A stretch of DNA of 64,000 nucleotides from contig JAHISQ010000166.1 in assembly GCA_018818125.1 (NCBI GenBank), positions 1 through 64,000 on the forward strand, in the 5' to 3' direction. Position numbers and translations under genes: made by a program. The notes under the pieces were generated by a model. That model did not search any database. It saw only the letters and a program-made list of their open reading frames with translations, and had not been told where the DNA came from. Origin of the DNA: Candidatus Rifleibacteriota bacterium. GTDB lineage: Bacteria > Muiribacteriota > Ozemobacteria > Ozemobacterales > Ozemobacteraceae. Numbering within the stretch: the first letter of the stretch is position 1; the number at the start of each line of letters is the position of its first letter. Positions 26,313 through 35,164 of this stretch are shown here, piece by piece.

Positions 26313-27264
26313 CACTCCGACCTTTGCGGCTCAGGCAGCCAAAGCAGAACTCCACTGTCACACCGATGCCTTGCTCGATGCGACCATGCTGCGTGAACTG
26401 GGACCGGCCGCGTTGCGGGCCGAGCTTTCGCCAGATGAGTTGGAAGGAATGTGTCCCGCTACCTCCTGGGACCATTGGATCACCAACTATGGAACCCGTG
26501 TCGATGCGGTGATGACCCGCCAGCTCTTCCTCGCTACGCTCGACCGCCACATACGTCGACTGCGAACCCAAAACGTCGTTTACACAGATCTCTTCGTCAG
26601 CGGCTGGCTCTTGCTCAGAGAACCGGAGGAGAAATCCATTGCTGTTTTCCGCGCCGCCCGGGAGACGATCGAAGCGGCAGGTGAGGGAAAGATCCGTGTT
26701 GGGTTGATGGTCGGCCTGGGACGGGGGCCCCGGGAACGGGCGGAGAAACAATTTGCACGGGTCATGGCCTTGCGACGGGAAGGGCTGATCTGCGGGGTGG
26801 CGATCGCAGCAGACGAAAGTGCCTGCACCATTGAATCTATCCACGACCTGTTGGACAAGGCAAGGGAAACCCGGATGGGCATAGAGATCCACGCCGGGGA
26901 ACAGTTGGGCCCAGAGTGCGTCCGAGAGGCCATCGAATGGGGCCGCCCCGACAGACTGGGGCACGGGTTGGCAGCATTCACGGACGAAACTCTGGTCGAA
27001 GAGATCATCCGTCTCGGCATTCATGTCGAGTTCTGTCCCACTTCCAACGCCATCCTCACTCCCTACAAAGATCTACGGAACCATCCGTTGGTTCGGGCCA
27101 GGGAGCTGGGCCTATCATACAGCATCAACACTGACGACCCCGCTCCCTTCACCTGTTCTATGAACTCGGAGTTCGCGCGTCTGGAATGGGAGTTGGGTTT
27201 CGGCCCTGCCGACTTCGACCGCATCCTCCGCCAATCCTTGGCGGCAGGCTTCGCTGGCCGGTAA
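26305..27264 (+). CDS. Adenosine deaminase-like amidohydrolase, probably acquired
   Basis: A 319-residue metal-dependent deaminase with the adenosine/AMP deaminase signature. It shows ELHCHTDALLD (metal His pair), EIHAGE (His and Glu), RLGHG, CPTSN, and NTDDP with the catalytic Asp pair. It should deaminate adenosine or a related aminopurine. The gene is visibly richer in G and C than its neighbours and uses many GCC/CGG/CTG codons, suggesting recent transfer. It starts within the end of the VWA gene (ATG at 26305; an ATG at 26284 is an alternative). A 20-base piece of its sequence recurs at 31697-31716. Confidence 0.85.
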   Translation: MSNTPTFAAQAAKAELHCHTDALLDATMLRELGPAALRAELSPDELEGMCPATSWDHWITNYGTRVDAVMTRQLFLATLDRHIRRLRTQNVVYTDLFVSGWLLLREPEEKSIAVFRAARETIEAAGEGKIRVGLMVGLGRGPRERAEKQFARVMALRREGLICGVAIAADESACTIESIHDLLDKARETRMGIEIHAGEQLGPECVREAIEWGRPDRLGHGLAAFTDETLVEEIIRLGIHVEFCPTSNAILTPYKDLRNHPLVRARELGLSYSINTDDPAPFTCSMNSEFARLEWELGFGPADFDRILRQSLAAGFAGR

Positions 27265-27336
27265 TGCGCGGTGACATTCGTCACAAAAGCCTCCATTGAG
27301 GCAGCCAAATAAATCAATCCATCTTTTCCCTGAACA

Positions 27337-27355
27337 GTAACACTGGCGTTAAGTG
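27337..27355 (-). repeat. attC-like half site
   Basis: Read on the minus strand these 19 bases match the right arm of the attC-like site (990-1008) at 17 positions. The sequence lies 73 bases after the deaminase stop. I could not find a matching second arm, so this may be a broken attC or a coincidence. Confidence 0.3.
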
Positions 27356-27474
27356 CCGCCGAGTGGTCATTGCCACAAGGTCTGGACTTTCCGCAGATCA
27401 ACTTCCGTAATAGTTGTTCATTTTTTTTCTACATGCTAATCTTAGTAGAATTTGCTTTAATTCTCGGAGGGATC

Positions 27475-30400
27475 ATGGACAAAGAAAAACTAAAGGGGAT
27501 CAATGAGGCGGCAAAAAAAGTTCAGGGACAACTGAACAAAGCTAAGGATTCTCTCGCAAAGGTTGATTGGAAGAAGAAATCAATTTTTACCATTCAGGTT
27601 GTTTTACTTCTTTTAGTTCTTCTTCTTCACGTTTATTCTACTTTTGACAACTTCAGATTGGGAACAAATGTTCGCTTCATTTGCCTCGCTTCAACCTTGA
27701 TTGCAGGAATTTCAGCGTTTTTCCTCTTCAAGTTTGTCGGTATTGATTCCGCCGCCATATTCGCCTTTTCCCTCTTTGTTTTGCCAATCGCCGTTTCAGG
27801 AATATTTTACGGTGGTCAGCATGTTAAAGGAGGTTTCAGCCTTGCCGGCTTTTCATCCAATTTTTGGGTAAACCTTTCCTGCCTCGGATCCATCGGCATA
27901 GTCGTTTTTTGGCTGGTTATAAAGCCTTTGAATCCTTTCCTGAAGGCTGTTTTTGTCATTCCTTTTTTATATTTAGGTATGGGATTTCTGGTTGGAATTT
28001 CAAAAGGACTCCCTTTGGAAATGACAATAATGGGTCCGGGATTTTTCCTGGGAATGCCTCTTCCAGCCCAGCCCGGTTACCTGTATTTGAATATTGTCTG
28101 CCCGCTCATATTTGCGGGAACTCTTCTCATGGGCTTGATTTCACTGGTTAATCAGGAATTCAAAACCTTCATCTGCCAGGCATCGGTGGGAATCCTTTTT
28201 CTCACGGTTCTCGCCATGGGCTTTTCAACGATGAACCGAAATCTCATCCCGAATATAAGCATGGCTGTCAAGGCAAGAACTCCTGGAACAGGCTACGCCA
28301 AGGTTACCTATTATTCGGATTGGGACGAATCGGGCGGAAAAAAAGAACATGAAGCAGAGGTTTTTACAAAAGGTTTTGACCCGGGCAGCAAGTTCAGAGA
28401 AGGCTCCAAGTCTGATTATCTCATCAGCATGGGAATTCAGCCACCTCTTGGTCCTAATCAAAAAACGCTTCTGCGCCTTATGATCAAAGATCGTGATTAT
28501 AAAAGCGACGTTATGAATCTCCTGGCGAAGGATCTGGTTTTGCGTGAAGACGGAAATGAGCAGGATTTCACCTTGACCAGCAAAATTGGCCAAACAACCC
28601 TCATTCAAACGGACAAGGTTGTAATGTGCATGGATGGTAATCTTTCCTATTGGTGGCGTTGGCACGATCATGCCCCGAAAAAGGCCATCAAAGCTTTTAT
28701 TCAGCAGGTCAATTCCTGTTATGACATCCTGATGCTGCAATATGGCTATAGAGGTTCGGAAGATATATCCAACGGTTTCGTCAGCGATGGCAACGCCCTG
28801 GTGCAAATTCTTGACTCGATAGACTGGCACTCGGGAGGGCACCCACTTGACGGTCTGATGTCTGCATACGATCAGCTTGAAGATTTAGCCAATGGAAATG
28901 GAATCATTGTAATGTTCGCGGGTGACGCCGAAATTGAGGGAGACAAATTCACTGTCACTGATGTGATGGATCGCATAGCTTCCAGAAATATTCAGCTCTT
29001 CATTCTTGGGTTGAACTGCAATGTTGAAGTAGCCAAGGTGTATCGGGAAATGGCCGCCAAGGGAAATGGCGCCTATCTGCATGCCCCATCCGAGCAGGAT
29101 TTCATAAAGAAATCAGCGCAATTATTTGACAATTTCTCATGCCTTTATGAAATCGAATATGAGAAAAAGCTCGGAAACACCGTTATGAGCCAGGGAAAGA
29201 CAACCTACACCGGAACCAAAGGTTCCGGAACATCCGGGAGTTCATCGTCCTACTCCGGAAGCAGTTCTTCTTCTTCAAGCAGCGACTCTTCCTCATCAAA
29301 TTCAAATGGGTCTTCTTCGGAAAGCAGCTCAAAAAAAAAAACTCCGGACCTTGAAATAAGGCTCGCTAAACCAGTTTCAGGAATAGATCTTACCGGGAGC
29401 TTCCCGATTCGCGCCTATGTAAAGGGAAAGACGAAAACCGTTGAATTCCTAATTGACGATATTCCCGTAAAATCCTTTTCTGAGCGCAAAGACGAGACTT
29501 ACGAATACCAGGAAGAAAACTTTGATGATTACAAATCAGGCAGTCATGTCGTTCTTGTTCGAGCCACAGATCAGGATGACAATACGTTTGAAGCAAAATC
29601 CAACGTAGTCTTCAAAAGAGAAACCCCGGAAATATCCATTTCTTCCCCTTCCCGCGAGTCAACCAACTGGAAGAGTTTTCCTTTCGAAGCAACCGTTTCC
29701 GGGAAGTCCTATGAAAAAGTCGGGTTTTCTCTTGATGGAAAGGAAACGATGACCTTTAAACCCGAAGCAGGACCAAAGTTCACAGTTCCTTCGTTGATGA
29801 AGGATTGCCCGGCCGGAAATCATTCTTTCAAAGTAAGCGTTTATCTGAAAGATGGGAAAAAGATCGAGGATTCGGTTTCATATAAAACGATTGTTCCGAA
29901 ACCAACCGTGAAAATTATGTCTCCTAAAGAAGGGCAACAGGTTTTTGGCAATGTTCCCATTCAGATTCAAGCAGAAAGTGGCTGGATGGAAACAAAACTG
30001 AACTCCGTAAAAATCATTGCCGGAGAAAAAGAACTTGCGGGAGAGAAAGCGCCTACCGGAGCGTGCAGTGCCGAGCTTTCTGCTGAATGGCAGACCAAAA
30101 ACGTGGAACCGGGAAAGATAACTTTGAAAGTCATTGTTGAAAATGAAATAGGGGAAACCGCCACGACTCAGATTGTCGTAGAAGTAATCAAGCCCGAATT
30201 TTTTGTCTCTTTCGCCAACATTGCCCAAGGGCAGGTTCTGAGGAAAGATACAACCGTCACCCTTGAACTGGTCAACTCTTTTCCGGGAACAACGATTGAG
30301 AATACCCAGATTTGGCTCGATCAGGTTCCACTAACAACCCTGACCGCAGATCCATGGCAATTTCCTTTGAATGTTCTGAAAATGAAAAATGGCGAACATG

Positions 30401-31299
30401 AGTTGAAGGCCACTGCAGTTCGGTCTGACAAGCAGACTTTTGATGCTTCTGTCCGTTTTGTGGCAAATCCTCCCAAGCAGATATCCCTTTATTTCTCCGT
30501 AAGAGATAGCATCGGGAAAACCCTTCCGCTGAAAGCTCTCCAAGAATTGAATTTTGACGTTCAGGAAGACAGCCAAAAAGTGACCCAGTTCAACCTCGAA
30601 TCGGCAGAGAACCTTCCTGTAAACTTCGGAATCATTATCGATGTTTCCGGAAGCATGTCGCAGGAATACCGCCTTGAAAAGGCCAAAGAAGCCGCCATCG
30701 CTTTCGTCGACAACATGAAAGAAAATGACAAGGCTTTTCTGATGAGGTTTTCCGATCAACCTGAACTTCTACTGGAACTTACCAATGATAAACGAAAGCT
30801 TCAGCAGGAAATCGAGTATTTCACCCCCAAGCGTGGAACCGCTCTTTACGACGCCATTTTCACCGGGGTTGACCAGATTCTGAATGCGAAAGACCGCCCC
30901 GCCATTGTTCTTCTCACCGACGGAATTGATGAAAATGCTGAACAGACAGGTCCCGGAAGCACCCATTCACTGAAAGAAGCTATTGAATATGCAAGACGAA
31001 GCGAAGTTCAAATCTATACGATTGGTCTTGGTCGTGGACTGAAAATGAAAGATTCCATGGGAGAACAGGTCCTCACAGGCTTTGCGAAATTAACCGGAGG
31101 AGAGTATTTCTTCGCCCCTTCAGGCGCAGAATTGGCTCAGATCTTTCGAAAAATCATTTCCGAAGTGGCCAACCAGGCAAAACTAACCTTCGTCCCCCCT
31201 TCCGGCGGAAACGACGGAGCCATCCACAAAATCACCCTTCAGATTCCAGGAAAAGCCGAATTAAAAGTGCTCTACAAGCCGACCTACACGGCAAAATAA
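27475..31299 (+). CDS. Large membrane-anchored VWA and Ig-like repeat protein
   Basis: A 1274-residue protein. A short cytoplasmic helix (1-33) is followed by about seven membrane helices (37-255) and an extracytoplasmic region. That region has a first, degenerate VWA domain (about 385-575), a Ser-rich linker (584-622), about four Ig-like beta-sandwich repeats (630-1010) and a second VWA domain (about 1050-1250) with an intact DVSGSMS metal site. The layout recalls aerotolerance and surface-adhesion VWA proteins. GGAGG precedes the ATG at 27475; the frame is open further upstream without a start signal. It may bind a substrate or a partner such as the neighbouring pilin. Confidence 0.78.
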   Translation: MDKEKLKGINEAAKKVQGQLNKAKDSLAKVDWKKKSIFTIQVVLLLLVLLLHVYSTFDNFRLGTNVRFICLASTLIAGISAFFLFKFVGIDSAAIFAFSLFVLPIAVSGIFYGGQHVKGGFSLAGFSSNFWVNLSCLGSIGIVVFWLVIKPLNPFLKAVFVIPFLYLGMGFLVGISKGLPLEMTIMGPGFFLGMPLPAQPGYLYLNIVCPLIFAGTLLMGLISLVNQEFKTFICQASVGILFLTVLAMGFSTMNRNLIPNISMAVKARTPGTGYAKVTYYSDWDESGGKKEHEAEVFTKGFDPGSKFREGSKSDYLISMGIQPPLGPNQKTLLRLMIKDRDYKSDVMNLLAKDLVLREDGNEQDFTLTSKIGQTTLIQTDKVVMCMDGNLSYWWRWHDHAPKKAIKAFIQQVNSCYDILMLQYGYRGSEDISNGFVSDGNALVQILDSIDWHSGGHPLDGLMSAYDQLEDLANGNGIIVMFAGDAEIEGDKFTVTDVMDRIASRNIQLFILGLNCNVEVAKVYREMAAKGNGAYLHAPSEQDFIKKSAQLFDNFSCLYEIEYEKKLGNTVMSQGKTTYTGTKGSGTSGSSSSYSGSSSSSSSSDSSSSNSNGSSSESSSKKKTPDLEIRLAKPVSGIDLTGSFPIRAYVKGKTKTVEFLIDDIPVKSFSERKDETYEYQEENFDDYKSGSHVVLVRATDQDDNTFEAKSNVVFKRETPEISISSPSRESTNWKSFPFEATVSGKSYEKVGFSLDGKETMTFKPEAGPKFTVPSLMKDCPAGNHSFKVSVYLKDGKKIEDSVSYKTIVPKPTVKIMSPKEGQQVFGNVPIQIQAESGWMETKLNSVKIIAGEKELAGEKAPTGACSAELSAEWQTKNVEPGKITLKVIVENEIGETATTQIVVEVIKPEFFVSFANIAQGQVLRKDTTVTLELVNSFPGTTIENTQIWLDQVPLTTLTADPWQFPLNVLKMKNGEHELKATAVRSDKQTFDASVRFVANPPKQISLYFSVRDSIGKTLPLKALQELNFDVQEDSQKVTQFNLESAENLPVNFGIIIDVSGSMSQEYRLEKAKEAAIAFVDNMKENDKAFLMRFSDQPELLLELTNDKRKLQQEIEYFTPKRGTALYDAIFTGVDQILNAKDRPAIVLLTDGIDENAEQTGPGSTHSLKEAIEYARRSEVQIYTIGLGRGLKMKDSMGEQVLTGFAKLTGGEYFFAPSGAELAQIFRKIISEVANQAKLTFVPPSGGNDGAIHKITLQIPGKAELKVLYKPTYTAK

Positions 31300-31324
31300 A
31301 CTCCTTCTCTGCAAAAATGGTCGA

Positions 31325-31552
31325 CTACCGTCCGCGGCCGGGTAAGTCTGAATTACCTACAGGTTCGGTTGCAGGATAGGTACCGCCAGTTTCTCCTGTT
31401 GAGTTCTCAATTTTCTCATTGATCGAGTTGAAGATTTCAGCGATCTGTGGTCCCATTAGTGTCAATATAGCAACAATCACAACAGCAACCAGAACTAGTA
31501 TCAATGCGTATTCTACCAGACCCTGCCCTCGCCTGTTTTTGAAGTTTTTCAT
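31325..31552 (-). CDS. Flp-type (type IVb) pilin
   Basis: A 75-residue prepilin with leader MKNFKNRRG and mature N-terminus QGLVEYALILVLVAVVIVAI (Glu at +5, Tyr at +6), the hallmark of Flp/Tad pilins. A short Ser/Thr/Gly-rich tail follows. No Tad secretion genes (ATPase, TadV, RcpA) lie in the window, so this is an orphan copy or its machinery is elsewhere. AAAGGAA precedes the ATG. Its stop faces that of the VWA gene 25 bases away. Confidence 0.85.
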   Translation of the reverse strand: MKNFKNRRGQGLVEYALILVLVAVVIVAILTLMGPQIAEIFNSINEKIENSTGETGGTYPATEPVGNSDLPGRGR

Positions 31553-31581
31553 AAATGTTTCCTTTTAAAAGTTAGGTCGCC

Positions 31582-31614
31582 ACTAACAAATTAGCTCTGT
31601 CTAACAAAATTAGC
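31582..31614. promoter_or_regulatory. Direct repeat upstream of the Flp-type pilin
   Basis: CTAACAAATTAGC at 31582-31594 recurs as CTAACAAAATTAGC at 31601-31614, with starts 19 bases apart (about two helical turns). GTTAG occurs again at 31571 and near 31618. It lies 30-60 bases before the pilin start, a plausible operator for a dimeric or tandem-binding regulator. Confidence 0.4.
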
Positions 31615-31696
31615 CTCGCCTAACTCTATGGTGTATCCAAACAAAGTTGATGTCAACAGTTATTTATTCTAGAAAGGGAAAGCAGGAGAATTTGTC

Positions 31697-31716
31697 TTCG
31701 CCAGATGAGTTGGAAG
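31697..31716 (+). repeat. 20-base remnant of the deaminase gene
   Basis: These 20 bases are identical to 26427-26446 inside the adenosine-deaminase-like gene (reading SPDELE), and the following bases stay similar for about ten positions. It suggests a duplicated or left-over fragment flanking the VWA region. Confidence 0.55.
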
Positions 31717-31733
31717 TGATGTATCCCCACTTC

Positions 31734-31913
31734 TTACTGTAACTCCCCCAAGACCCATAAGATGGCTCCTATGTTTATGAAATGACACAGGTAGACGATA
31801 TTCATGGTGGTCGGGTCCTTGTATTTCAATCCGATCAGGATACCGGCATTTACCCCGATCCCCTGTATCGCAAACAATCCATACAGAAGATGGTATAATT
31901 GGCCCTCAGTCAT
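31734..31913 (-). CDS. Small two-span membrane protein
   Basis: A 59-residue frame with two hydrophobic helices: LYHLLYGLFAIQGIGVNAGI and, after a KYKDPTTM turn, NIVYLCHFINIGAILWVLGE. Composition is consistent with a real small membrane protein, and the start has an AGG-type ribosome binding site about 8 bases upstream. No family is recognised. It sits between the Flp-type pilin and the SDR gene, on the same strand as both. Confidence 0.55.
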   Translation of the reverse strand: MTEGQLYHLLYGLFAIQGIGVNAGILIGLKYKDPTTMNIVYLCHFINIGAILWVLGELQ

Positions 31914-32004
31914 TGGTTTACCTGCCTGACCTGAATACGAATTTCCTTTTTACACTTCGAGAATACTCCCCCTCAGATTTTCGAGCCAAGGGAGATTTAC
32001 ATCA

Positions 32005-32736
32005 CTACATACGCTCATAGATAAAGTCTGGCATAAACGTCATCAACCAGGCGATCAGACGCCAACGGCGCGTGATATAGGCGCGGCGCTTTTTCCGGTT
32101 GATTGCAGTCATAATCTGTTCAGCAGCTTTCTGCACGCTCGCGACCCAGAACAGACCTTCACCTTGCGCCATGGGTGTATCGACAAACCCTGGTAAAATA
32201 TCTGTTACATAGATCGGCAACCCGGTTTTTACTGCTTTTACGCGCAAGCCTTCAAGATAATTAGAAACAAATGCCTTTGAGGCGTTGTAAGCCGGTGCCT
32301 CTCTACTGCCGCGCAAGGCGCCAACTGAAGAAATGCCGACAAGATGACCATGACCCTGTCCGATAAACAATTTCATGGCAGCTGAGGCAATTGCGGCAAA
32401 ACCTGTAACATTGGTGGCTATGGTTCTGGCTTCCGGCTCCCAGGCCAGCTCAGAATTGATTGTGCCGGTACCGGAGCTTATCACGACCAGATCGACACTA
32501 CCCATTTCTGCAACCAGACTGGCAAAGGTATCTCTTGCCGTCTCTGCTTCGCAAACGTCCATGCAGCGCCAGAAAATAGCATCACTGTGCTGCTGCCTGA
32601 TTTCTTCGAGCAGCTCTTTACGTCGACCGGTTATACCGACCTGATAGCCAGCAGCAACAAGCAACTCTGCCAAACCCCGCCCGATTCCAGATGTGGCACC
32701 CACAACAATAGCACTTTTCACCTTATTATCTGCCAT
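32005..32736 (-). CDS. Short-chain dehydrogenase/reductase
   Basis: A 243-residue classical SDR with GATSGIGRG (13-21) for NAD(P), an SSVG serine region, and the YNASK active site (about 150-154). Substrate is unknown. The basic C-terminal extension (NRKKRRAYITRRWR followed by a hydrophobic stretch) suggests membrane attachment, as in lipid-modifying SDRs. A GAAGGAG site precedes the ATG. It follows the membrane-fused spermidine-synthase-like gene by 28 bases, so the two are probably co-transcribed. This SDR and the operon's CerR-like protein belong to different subfamilies. Confidence 0.85.
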   Translation of the reverse strand: MADNKVKSAIVVGATSGIGRGLAELLVAAGYQVGITGRRKELLEEIRQQHSDAIFWRCMDVCEAETARDTFASLVAEMGSVDLVVISSGTGTINSELAWEPEARTIATNVTGFAAIASAAMKLFIGQGHGHLVGISSVGALRGSREAPAYNASKAFVSNYLEGLRVKAVKTGLPIYVTDILPGFVDTPMAQGEGLFWVASVQKAAEQIMTAINRKKRRAYITRRWRLIAWLMTFMPDFIYERM

Positions 32737-32764
32737 AGCGTTCTCCTTCGTGCAGCTTAACAGA

Positions 32765-34345
32765 TTAAGTTACTGCGTCTTTGAACTGCAAAATGATCCT
32801 GATAAAAAATTCACGGAAGGCTCCATAAACTTGCTGGTTAAGCATTTTGAAGCCGATTATCTCGACCGGAGCCAGATCGTCGGTCAAAATGAACTGTGAT
32901 TTTTCTGTTTCTTTCAAATCTGGCAAAACCTGTACAGCAAGAGAATACAAAGGGTGATCAGGTGACAGTTTTTTTAGATTCTCCGAAAAAACTTCCTGCA
33001 TTTTCAGATTCTTTGAGGCAAAAATGATTCTGTTATATTGACGAGGATGTGAGCAAACCAGAACCTTAGGGAAAACGCTCGCGACAGTTCCCGTCAAATA
33101 CGTGAAAATATCAGGTTGGAACTGCGAACGCATATTAATGTTTATAGCCAGAACCCCGTCGTCATCAAGGTTCTTGGCCAACTCTAAAAAAAATTCACGG
33201 GTCGCCATGTGGAACGGATACGTCACATCCTGAAAAGCATCGAGAAAAACAATTCGATATTTTTTCTCTGTTTTTGTTAAAAAGACCCGGCCGTCTTCAG
33301 TAAAAATCTGTGCATCTTCGTCATGCAAGGCAAAATATTTTTTACCCAGGTTGATGATTTCCGGGTCGATTTCAACCCCGTCGAGCTGACTATTCGGGAA
33401 AAAAAATCGTGAAAACTTCGCAAATGTGCCGGTGGCAAACCCCAACACCAGAATCGGCAGTTTTTCGTCGCTGGGTGCGGGTTTGAGAAAGAAATGAGAC
33501 AAAAGAGCCAGATCGTAATAAAGCTCAGTCAAATCCATTTTGGGCGAATACATCGATTGAACACCGAGAAGGACATGGGTTGAAAGCTTTGTCACATCGT
33601 CTTTCTGCTGAACCAGCAGATAGTTATAGACCGATTCAGTTTCAAGCAGCGGCTTTTCCCAGAATGCAAAAGACGGCGAGCAGGGCGAGACCGCCAAGCC
33701 CAGAATCAGCAGCAAAACTACGGTCGTCTTTTTTTCCGCGACCCTGCTGCGGAAGGCGTTGATAACAGCAAGAGCGCATAGAACGCCGGAAAACAGAAAG
33801 AACGTTTTGTTGGTTCCCAATAAGGGAATGGTTAAAAAAGTCGGAAGAAAAGTTCCAAAGATACTGCCAAGGGTCGACAAACCGTAGATTTCGCCGGCTA
33901 TTCGACCATTGTTCTCAAGGTCTTTCGTGCCGGCTTTGATCATACATGGCGATGTTGCGCCCAACACAACGCATGGAAAGGCAAACAGGAGAACGCAGGA
34001 CAGTAGACTGCCGACCAATACAAGATTGTCGGGAAAAAAAGCAATGGCACCGGCGGCGACTAAAGCGATGAGGTGCTTGCCGACAATCGGAATAAGGGCG
34101 ATCCAGATGGCTGCCCACAGAATCAGCTGATACAGCTTGCGCTCAGGGTCATTGCGATCTGCCAGGCGGCCGCCAAGAAAGTTGCCAAGACTCATCGCCA
34201 CCAGAATTACGCCGATAATGATGGTCCAGGTGATCATGGAAGAGCCAAAATACGGGGCCAGAAAACGGCTGGAGGAGATTTCCACGCCCATGATCGAGGC
34301 GCCGCAAAAAAAAGTTGTTATATAAAGAAAAGTGTTTCTCTTCAT
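32765..34345 (-). CDS. Membrane protein fused to a spermidine-synthase-like domain
   Basis: A 526-residue protein with about seven to nine membrane helices (1-250) and a C-terminal Rossmann methyltransferase-fold domain of the spermidine synthase family (about 290-500). Visible motifs are LPILVLGFATGTFAKF, DGVEIDPEII and FLDAFQDVTYP. The fused type is widespread in bacteria, with unproven aminopropyl- or methyltransferase activity. The ATG at 34345 begins the hydrophobic part; a longer frame to 34447 would run into the divergent gene and adds a non-hydrophobic leader. Partner: the SDR downstream. Confidence 0.8.
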   Translation of the reverse strand: MKRNTFLYITTFFCGASIMGVEISSSRFLAPYFGSSMITWTIIIGVILVAMSLGNFLGGRLADRNDPERKLYQLILWAAIWIALIPIVGKHLIALVAAGAIAFFPDNLVLVGSLLSCVLLFAFPCVVLGATSPCMIKAGTKDLENNGRIAGEIYGLSTLGSIFGTFLPTFLTIPLLGTNKTFFLFSGVLCALAVINAFRSRVAEKKTTVVLLLILGLAVSPCSPSFAFWEKPLLETESVYNYLLVQQKDDVTKLSTHVLLGVQSMYSPKMDLTELYYDLALLSHFFLKPAPSDEKLPILVLGFATGTFAKFSRFFFPNSQLDGVEIDPEIINLGKKYFALHDEDAQIFTEDGRVFLTKTEKKYRIVFLDAFQDVTYPFHMATREFFLELAKNLDDDGVLAININMRSQFQPDIFTYLTGTVASVFPKVLVCSHPRQYNRIIFASKNLKMQEVFSENLKKLSPDHPLYSLAVQVLPDLKETEKSQFILTDDLAPVEIIGFKMLNQQVYGAFREFFIRIILQFKDAVT

Positions 34346-34420
34346 GTTCTGAGTGGTAAAATAAAGCGGTCTCCATAGATTCGTATTTTTCCAGATTACG
34401 CTTTTTGAAAAGTTTTTCCA

Positions 34421-35113
34421 ATGATAAAAAATTGCGCGGACCTTCATAATGTTTCAAGGGGTTTCTTCAGGCTGGGAATAGTGCTATTGCTTTCTGCAAC
34501 TGCCATCTTAGCCTTCCTGGGTTGGCGCAGCCTGTGCACCGCGCGTTGGGGAATGTCGGAATGTTTGCAGTGGCAGGGAATGAGCCTGTCTGATCGCTTT
34601 ATTATTCAGGATCAGAAAAACAAAGAGCTCACTGCCATGATAGATGAGTTTGCACAAAAGATTGCAGCGGGCAGCGTCTCACCCCAGCGTGGGTTTGCGG
34701 TATTGCGAGCTTTCTATAAAGGGCCGGTAGTCCTGGCATTGCTGCACTCAAGCATCGTCAATCATATCTATTCGTTAGAATTCTCTGAGAATACAGATCT
34801 GCAGAGTATCGAGAAGACTTCTCTGCAGTTTTTTCTGGGAGTGAAATCCGGGAAAATACCGGCAGCAGACGAGGAAATCGTGCAAGAAATGTTGATGGAA
34901 GAAAAAGTCTGCGAAACAACAACTTCCATTGGCTTTATTGTTCCTGAGCAAATCAAAACCTTCAAAAAAAAAATCGGCCTGAAAGACTTATTTGATTGCC
35001 TGGCAAAAATGAATCAGGCCAACAATGCTGCCGGGCTGGTCGCCGGAATAATCGACGGAGAAGCCACACTGGACCCCATTGTGGAACTGCGAACAGTTCT
35101 TCAAAAACTTTAA
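34421..35113 (+). CDS. Single-span membrane protein of unknown function
   Basis: A 230-residue protein with one N-terminal membrane helix (about 16-37, FFRLGIVLLLSATAILAFLGW) and a helical extracytoplasmic domain. No motif is recognised. No clear ribosome binding site precedes the ATG at 34421, so the start is uncertain. It lies 51 bases before the menorin-like gene and probably shares its transcript. Divergent from the membrane/spermidine-synthase fusion. Confidence 0.6.
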   Translation: MIKNCADLHNVSRGFFRLGIVLLLSATAILAFLGWRSLCTARWGMSECLQWQGMSLSDRFIIQDQKNKELTAMIDEFAQKIAAGSVSPQRGFAVLRAFYKGPVVLALLHSSIVNHIYSLEFSENTDLQSIEKTSLQFFLGVKSGKIPAADEEIVQEMLMEEKVCETTTSIGFIVPEQIKTFKKKIGLKDLFDCLAKMNQANNAAGLVAGIIDGEATLDPIVELRTVLQKL

Positions 35114-35164
35114 CCCTGTTGCCATGGTATTATTTCTTAAGACAGAAGTGTTTCCGGAGGCTTT

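Noticed and set aside
27063-27401. A 112-residue minus-strand frame over the end of the deaminase
   Set aside because: It lies mostly inside the deaminase gene. Its first 50 residues look protein-like, but I find no start signal or family, so it is not called.
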